DNA of 64,000 nucleotides, from contig NC_080701.1 in assembly GCF_030445035.2 (NCBI RefSeq), forward strand, positions 24,148,798 through 24,212,797, read 5' to 3'. Source of the stretch: Dasypus novemcinctus (taxonomy: Eukaryota > Chordata > Mammalia > Cingulata > Dasypodidae). Numbering within the stretch: the stretch's first letter is position 1; every line of letters begins with the position of its first letter. The notes beneath the pieces are model-generated. The model worked only from the letters and a program-made list of their open reading frames with translations. It was not told the DNA's origin and did no database searches. Positions 54,201 through 60,200 of the stretch are shown one piece after another. A program made the position numbers and the translations under genes.

Positions 54201-57200
54201 CAATTATTAATTACAATCTTTGACTAACTCTGCTTTAATGACCAAATTTCTGAACCTATATTTGCATGGAAAGTTGCTGAATCTGGCTCAGAATTTTGAT
54301 GGAGACAATAAGGAATAAATGTATGTGCAGATATTATTCTTCTCAAGGCATTGGGTATTGAATAAGATGGAATTCTGACTCAAAGAGAAAAAGAGAAGAG
54401 GGGAAGTTTGAAAGGAAATATGTCTGTTCCAGGAGGGTAGAGTGAAAAATACAACAACCAAAAAGCTGGTTTCCTACTCAGTCAGAGTGTAAAGTCAAGT
54501 CCACCCCAGAGATACAGGCATGGAGTTCTGGGTTGCACTGGGTGTTCTTGGTAATTATTATTTTGAAATCTTTAATATGCCTAGGAACAAGCTAGTTGCA
54601 ATGAAGAAATGGAATGAATAAAGGCAAAGTATACCCAAAGTGACTAAGCAACAGTACAAAACTGTACGTGATAAAGGTCAGAGTGAGACAAACAATGAAA
54701 TTACATCAATGAAGGCTTTAAAAATTGGGAAGAAACTTGAGGGGGTGGAACCTGATCCACAAGTCCTAAATGATGAATAAGAGTAGAATAGTGTGGCATA
54801 GAGTATGGGTTTGTGATCATTATAAAAATATAAAAGGACATTTATCAAGATAGCCTCGAGTCAAATGTTCTGGGACTGCTCTTTGAGCTGAGATCGGGCT
54901 CACTTTTTATCATACAGTGGCCCAGACTGAATCACAATCTGTGAATTGTGGACAGTGCATCCATACTGCAAGGAAAGTGTGTGTGTACGCATGTGTACAT
55001 GTGACCTGAGCAGGCAAATCTGATTTACGAACTGAATTGTTCTTTTCTTTTTCTTTTCCTCTGGGGCTGCCAAAAATTGAAATGTGATTAGACCTCTGGA
55101 GATCAGGTAAATTCTCAGAAATCCTTTACTCTCTTTGGGATCCATGCCAATGTTAAAAGCTTACAATAAGACAAAAAGAAAACATGCCAAATTTTATGTA
55201 TAATGAGAAATTCAACGGTGCAAAAATGCATGAAAAAAGACTAGAAGGCAATGTGCCGAAAGTTAAGTAATCAAAAGTTAACAGCAATTGTATCCATTTG
55301 GCAGAGATTAGGGAATTAATTTTCTTTATTGTGTTTTCCAATCTCTACACAATAAAATAAGTAAAAGGTAATTCCGGAAAAATAAGATCCATCAACTCTC
55401 TGTGGCCCTTTGAAATCTAATAGTCTGAAAATGATCTCTTTTCTTATCAGAACTTTTGTGAAAGACCCTATGGCAAGTAGAGGTTGCTATAGCTTCAGAA
55501 GAATCCTTTGGAAATATCCTGTTATTCCAGGCATCTGGAGATCTTGTAGAGAGAGTCTAGTCCAACAATCTTTAGGCTCCACTTTCCCTGGAGAGAAGCG
55601 TTAACCTCTAGGTCGATATCCCCTTTCCCATTACCAAACATTCTCAGCTCAAAAAAGGAGTTTAGTATAAAAGCTACAGCTCAGGAGATGGGAGAAGGGC
55701 AAGGTGAAGCCACCACTTTCCACACTAATGTAACTGTGCTGAAACAATGGAATTCCTGACTCTTTTTTGTTTTGTTTTTAACTCTTCTCATGCTTAACAC
55801 TTGAGAAGCAGCAGTGATCTCTAGGGTGACGTTTTAGGTTGTGTAGGCTGTATCTTCATCTTTTCTCTTTGAATCCACATGATGGCAGGTCCTGTAAAAC
55901 TGATCTTTACAGTCTTTTGTTCTCCAGCTTCTCAGCATTTGGTAAAAAAGGTAATGAATGGGTGAGAAAGGGCACGGACCTTAGTTAGGAAACCATCCTG
56001 GACCTGGTCGTGTGCCTAACCAACTATTTGACCTTGGGTAAGCTGTTTAGATTTCTCTGGGCCATAGTTGCTTATCTGTAAAGAGGGAGCATGGAATTAG
56101 TTATTGCCTTGTTGTCACTTTGACTCTAAGACTCCGTGGTCCCTGGCGGGAAGGTTGTAGGACTGACCTACGCTATACCTGTTGCTAAGATCTGCCCATC
56201 CCTGCTTCAGCTGGCTCTTCCACTGTGGGAAACACCTCAGTCTAGGGCCATCAGAGTCATGCTAGACTTTGGAACTCCTCAGGTCAGGTGAACTTGGACT
56301 TGCATTGGCCTGTTCTCTTTCTTCTCCAGATATTGCTGTAGGTAGATGTTCATTGCTGGGGTTTAACTGAGAAGAGAAAGTTGCTCACAGATTTCAGTAT
56401 GCAGTTCTCTAACTTGTTGGGGACATGTGGTCTGTGAATATTCACAGTGCAGGCTCTGAACTTCTCTTTCCCAAAGGAACCTGGAAATCATCATCTCATT
56501 TCCTGGGGGAGAAAGTCTGCGTGGTTTTATACTGGTGACTGTTTTGGTGGAAAAGGCAGCAGTGCCTGGGATTAAGGTACCTTCCCACTCCACAGCACTT
56601 GATAATTATTATTATTTCAATGAGAACTCAGTTGGAGCGTTCTCTCTCACCCAGTCCCTTTCCCTGTGGTAGACTTCTCAATACACATGAGTAAAGGGAA
56701 AGTTTCGTGAAGGAACAGGCCCTTGAGCTCTGCTCTAAATAAGATATTTTGTAAGACAGAGCTCCCTGATTCAAAATGCAAAAGTAGAAATGATCATAAT
56801 GTGTGATGAGTCCAGGCAAAGAAAGGAAGCAATGGAATAAAGTTCAGAGCCCTGAGAGATGGAAGAAGGGGCAGTCAGTAGAATGATCCAGAATAGCCTA
56901 ACCAGAGAGGGTGGACCCTGGTTCCCAGCCTGGCCCTGCAGTGGGTTTGCTTTAAGAGATGAGAGGTGGAGGCGTCTTTGGGACATGGAGCTGCCCTGGA
57001 TGGTGCTTCAGGGGCAATCACCAGACATTGTAAATCCTCACAGGGCCCACTGGATGGAATGGGGGAGAGTATGGGCCATGATGTGGACCCTTGACCATGA
57101 GGTGCAGAGGTGCCCAAAGATGTACTTACCAAATGCAATGGATGTGTCATGATGATGGGAATGAGTGTTGCTGGGGGGGAGAGGTGGAGTGGGGGTGGTG

Positions 57201-60200
57201 GGGTTGAATGGGACCTCATATATATATATTTTTAATGTAATATTATTACAAAGTCAATAAATTTAAAAAAAGAAGCAAAAAAAACAAACAAAAACATTGT
57301 GTGTTATTAATTATTGAAAAACAACTGCTAAAATGTGTATTTCGAATTTAAATATACGTCTAATACCTAAAAAAAAAAAAAAAAAGAGAGTACTAGGGAG
57401 CTCTCCTAAACAGTGGGGCAGTCAGAAGGTGCCCCTCCCCTGGGCCCCCACATTTTGGGGGCTTACAATGGATGCTGATAACCTGAGTCAATGCCTCTCA
57501 CCCCAGGCACTGGTTCAGGCACGGAATGCCATCCTCCAGCCCAGCCCGGGCTCCTTGCTCTCTGCTCTGCAGCAGCTCAGATGCTCCATTCAGGACATGA
57601 CCAGAGCCTTGGAACAAATGCACGGTAAGGAGCTGTTGGCTGACGGCCCCCCAGAGGGCGGGACCCCTGGTGGGGGGAAAAGGACCTGGAGATTGGGTAC
57701 ATACTAACTGGGCAGTGATATGTTTCTTCAAGGAATGACCCTGATGGATTACCTTTGTTGTAAGGTAAAAATGCTACCGTTCATACTATCACAGAATGAT
57801 TTCTCAGCTTGCAGAGGTACTTTCTGAGTTTTTGTCCTAATTTACATTCTCTTGAGATTAGGATAGTTTCCTTTTTCCTCTCTTTGGTGGTCCAATATTT
57901 CTTTGGCATGCTGAGGTCTTGCATGAAGGTAGGGGACACACAATAACACAGGCTGTACCTGTGCCATCCCCAATATCCCACTACTGCAGGCAGAATTGTG
58001 ATGATGGAGTTTGTCTTGAAACTCTCTAGGGCCCCTTAACTCTTTTCTCTAGGTTGGTTCCCAAGATATCTGACTTGGGCTTTAGGCCCTTGCCAATGAA
58101 TGGACTTTCTTTCCAGGGTACCTTTTCTGTGGCTATCACAGGGGTGAGTGGTTAAAGGTGTGGCCAGTTAAGTAGCCCACACTCCCTGGGGTTGTTTACA
58201 TTTTATGCTGGTGATTCCATCTCCCCTAAGTGAGAGGCTTTTCAACTTCCTCTAGCAAAGGAATAAAACAAATGCACCTGCTCTGGCTCTGTATTTAAAG
58301 AAGGCTGCGGTTTGTGTGGGTGTGATCACTTAACAAGGGAAAACCCTTTAAGTATCAGTTTCCCGGAATCTTGCTTCTCTGAAAGAATGAGGGATCCTGG
58401 AAAAGAGAGTGTTTACAGGAAACAGAATAGGAGAGAGAGAGAAAAAGACTAAGTGATGACAAGCTTTACTTGACAGATTTCACTTGTCCTTACAGACGCC
58501 CTGCACCAGTATAAATCCATCTGAAGCTCCAAGGTTATGTATTATTTCCATTCGATTTCCCTGTGCATTTTATTGGTACATTTTTTTCTCCCATTTCCCT
58601 GAATTTCAATTTTAAAGCCTCCCTGATCACCTCAGTAGGTCTCTTGCCAAACAAGGGCTCCCCAAACTTAGTGAGTTTATGACTCAGGATCTTTAGGGAT
58701 ACCTCCCAGCTGTGTTCAGATCATACAGATGAGCGTAAGTAGGTCACTGGAGGAGGGTTGTGAAGCCTTCCTCACCGTGTCACAGCACATGTTGCAATGA
58801 GATGGCACACCTGGCATCTCTCACAGTCTTCCCTAGCACTGATACTCAGAGTCTCTTCTTAAGCCCAGATCATACCCCTGTGCTTTCTTGATTATTTTCT
58901 GCAGCAGGTCGGATGGTCTGAAACTTGTTTGCCATTCTTTTGCTTGGAGTCTTTTCCTTTTCTCCTCAGAGTACAGTTTTCCCAGGGCTGTCTCCTTTAT
59001 TTCCCCCAAAGGCAAAATTTTCCATGCAGACATAATTTTTTAAAAGGCTTTACTATAGGTCACTAAAGTTTAATAGATGAATGTATCAGTGTGTAGTCTT
59101 CAAAAATGGCCATAACCATACCTTTCACCTCATATGCTCCTCTACAGTGGAACCATGGCGTTCCTCTCATCCCAAACTTGAGTCTGTGTCCCTGCTTGTG
59201 ACATAGGTGGGCTTGTGGTATGCTTATACTCAATACAAATCAGCAGAAGTGACACTGCCCGGCTTCCAAGGCAAGGCTGGAAAAGGCAATGTATCTTCCA
59301 CCTTCTATGTGGACCCATCGTGTAAGAAATCCAAAGACTCTCAGGCCTCCATCCCATGAGAAAGCCAAACCACTTAGCGAGAGAGAGCCCATGTGTTGTC
59401 CTTCAGCTGGACCCTGGAATGGGAGTAAATGAACCTTCAGGGGTTTCTAAACCTCTGCCTTCAAGTTGTCCTCAGTCTTCCCAGCTAGGGCCCCAAACAT
59501 CGTGGAGGAAAGACCAGCCTTTCCTGCTGTGTCTTGTCCCAATTCCTGATCCACGGAATCCACGAGTATAAACACATGGTTGTTTTATGCCACCAAATTT
59601 GGAGCGGCTTGTTTCACAGCGATGGTAACCAGAAAAATGCAGTTATTCCAAGTATAGTCCTAGAAACTGCCAGGTTTAAGGCCTCACACAAGTTTTTAAC
59701 TATTGCCCCTGGTTTATAATTCTTAACACCCTTCTGAAGATAAATAGAAGCTCAGTTGACATTTTCCTTCTGCTTCTGTTCCCAAGAATGGAGCTTACTA
59801 AATGTTTCCTTCTCTCTGAGCCCATCTTTATCAAAAGTATTGTGCGCTGGAACCTTCCTCTGTCCATACTTCTTTTCCAGGCAGAGTAGATGCTGCCTTT
59901 TGTTTTAAGGCTGCAGTGGGCCTTAACTATCACAATTGGCTTGTGACATGCTTGTCATCAATAAAATGCAGCAGAAATGACCACTTTTTTCCAAAGCAAG
60001 GCTGGAAAAACCAGTGACACTTCTGCCTTGGGTGTTGTGACCTAAGTCATGAGGTGTTGTACAGACCACACACTACTTCCACTTCCACTTTACAGTCTTA
60101 CACCGTTCTCACTGTGGACGGGCAAATCAAATCGCAATACTTCATTTTTCCCATTTTGACTCCCCATAAGAAGTCCATAATGGTACTAAACACACGAGCT

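Larger units (their letters stand above)
53221..56476 (+). other. IDO2 intron 4 (3.3 kb)
   Basis: Starts with an L1 3' end (53275-53625) and holds a MIR at 55960-56150. I see nothing recognisable in 53640-55940 beyond AT-rich unique text. Confidence 0.8.
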
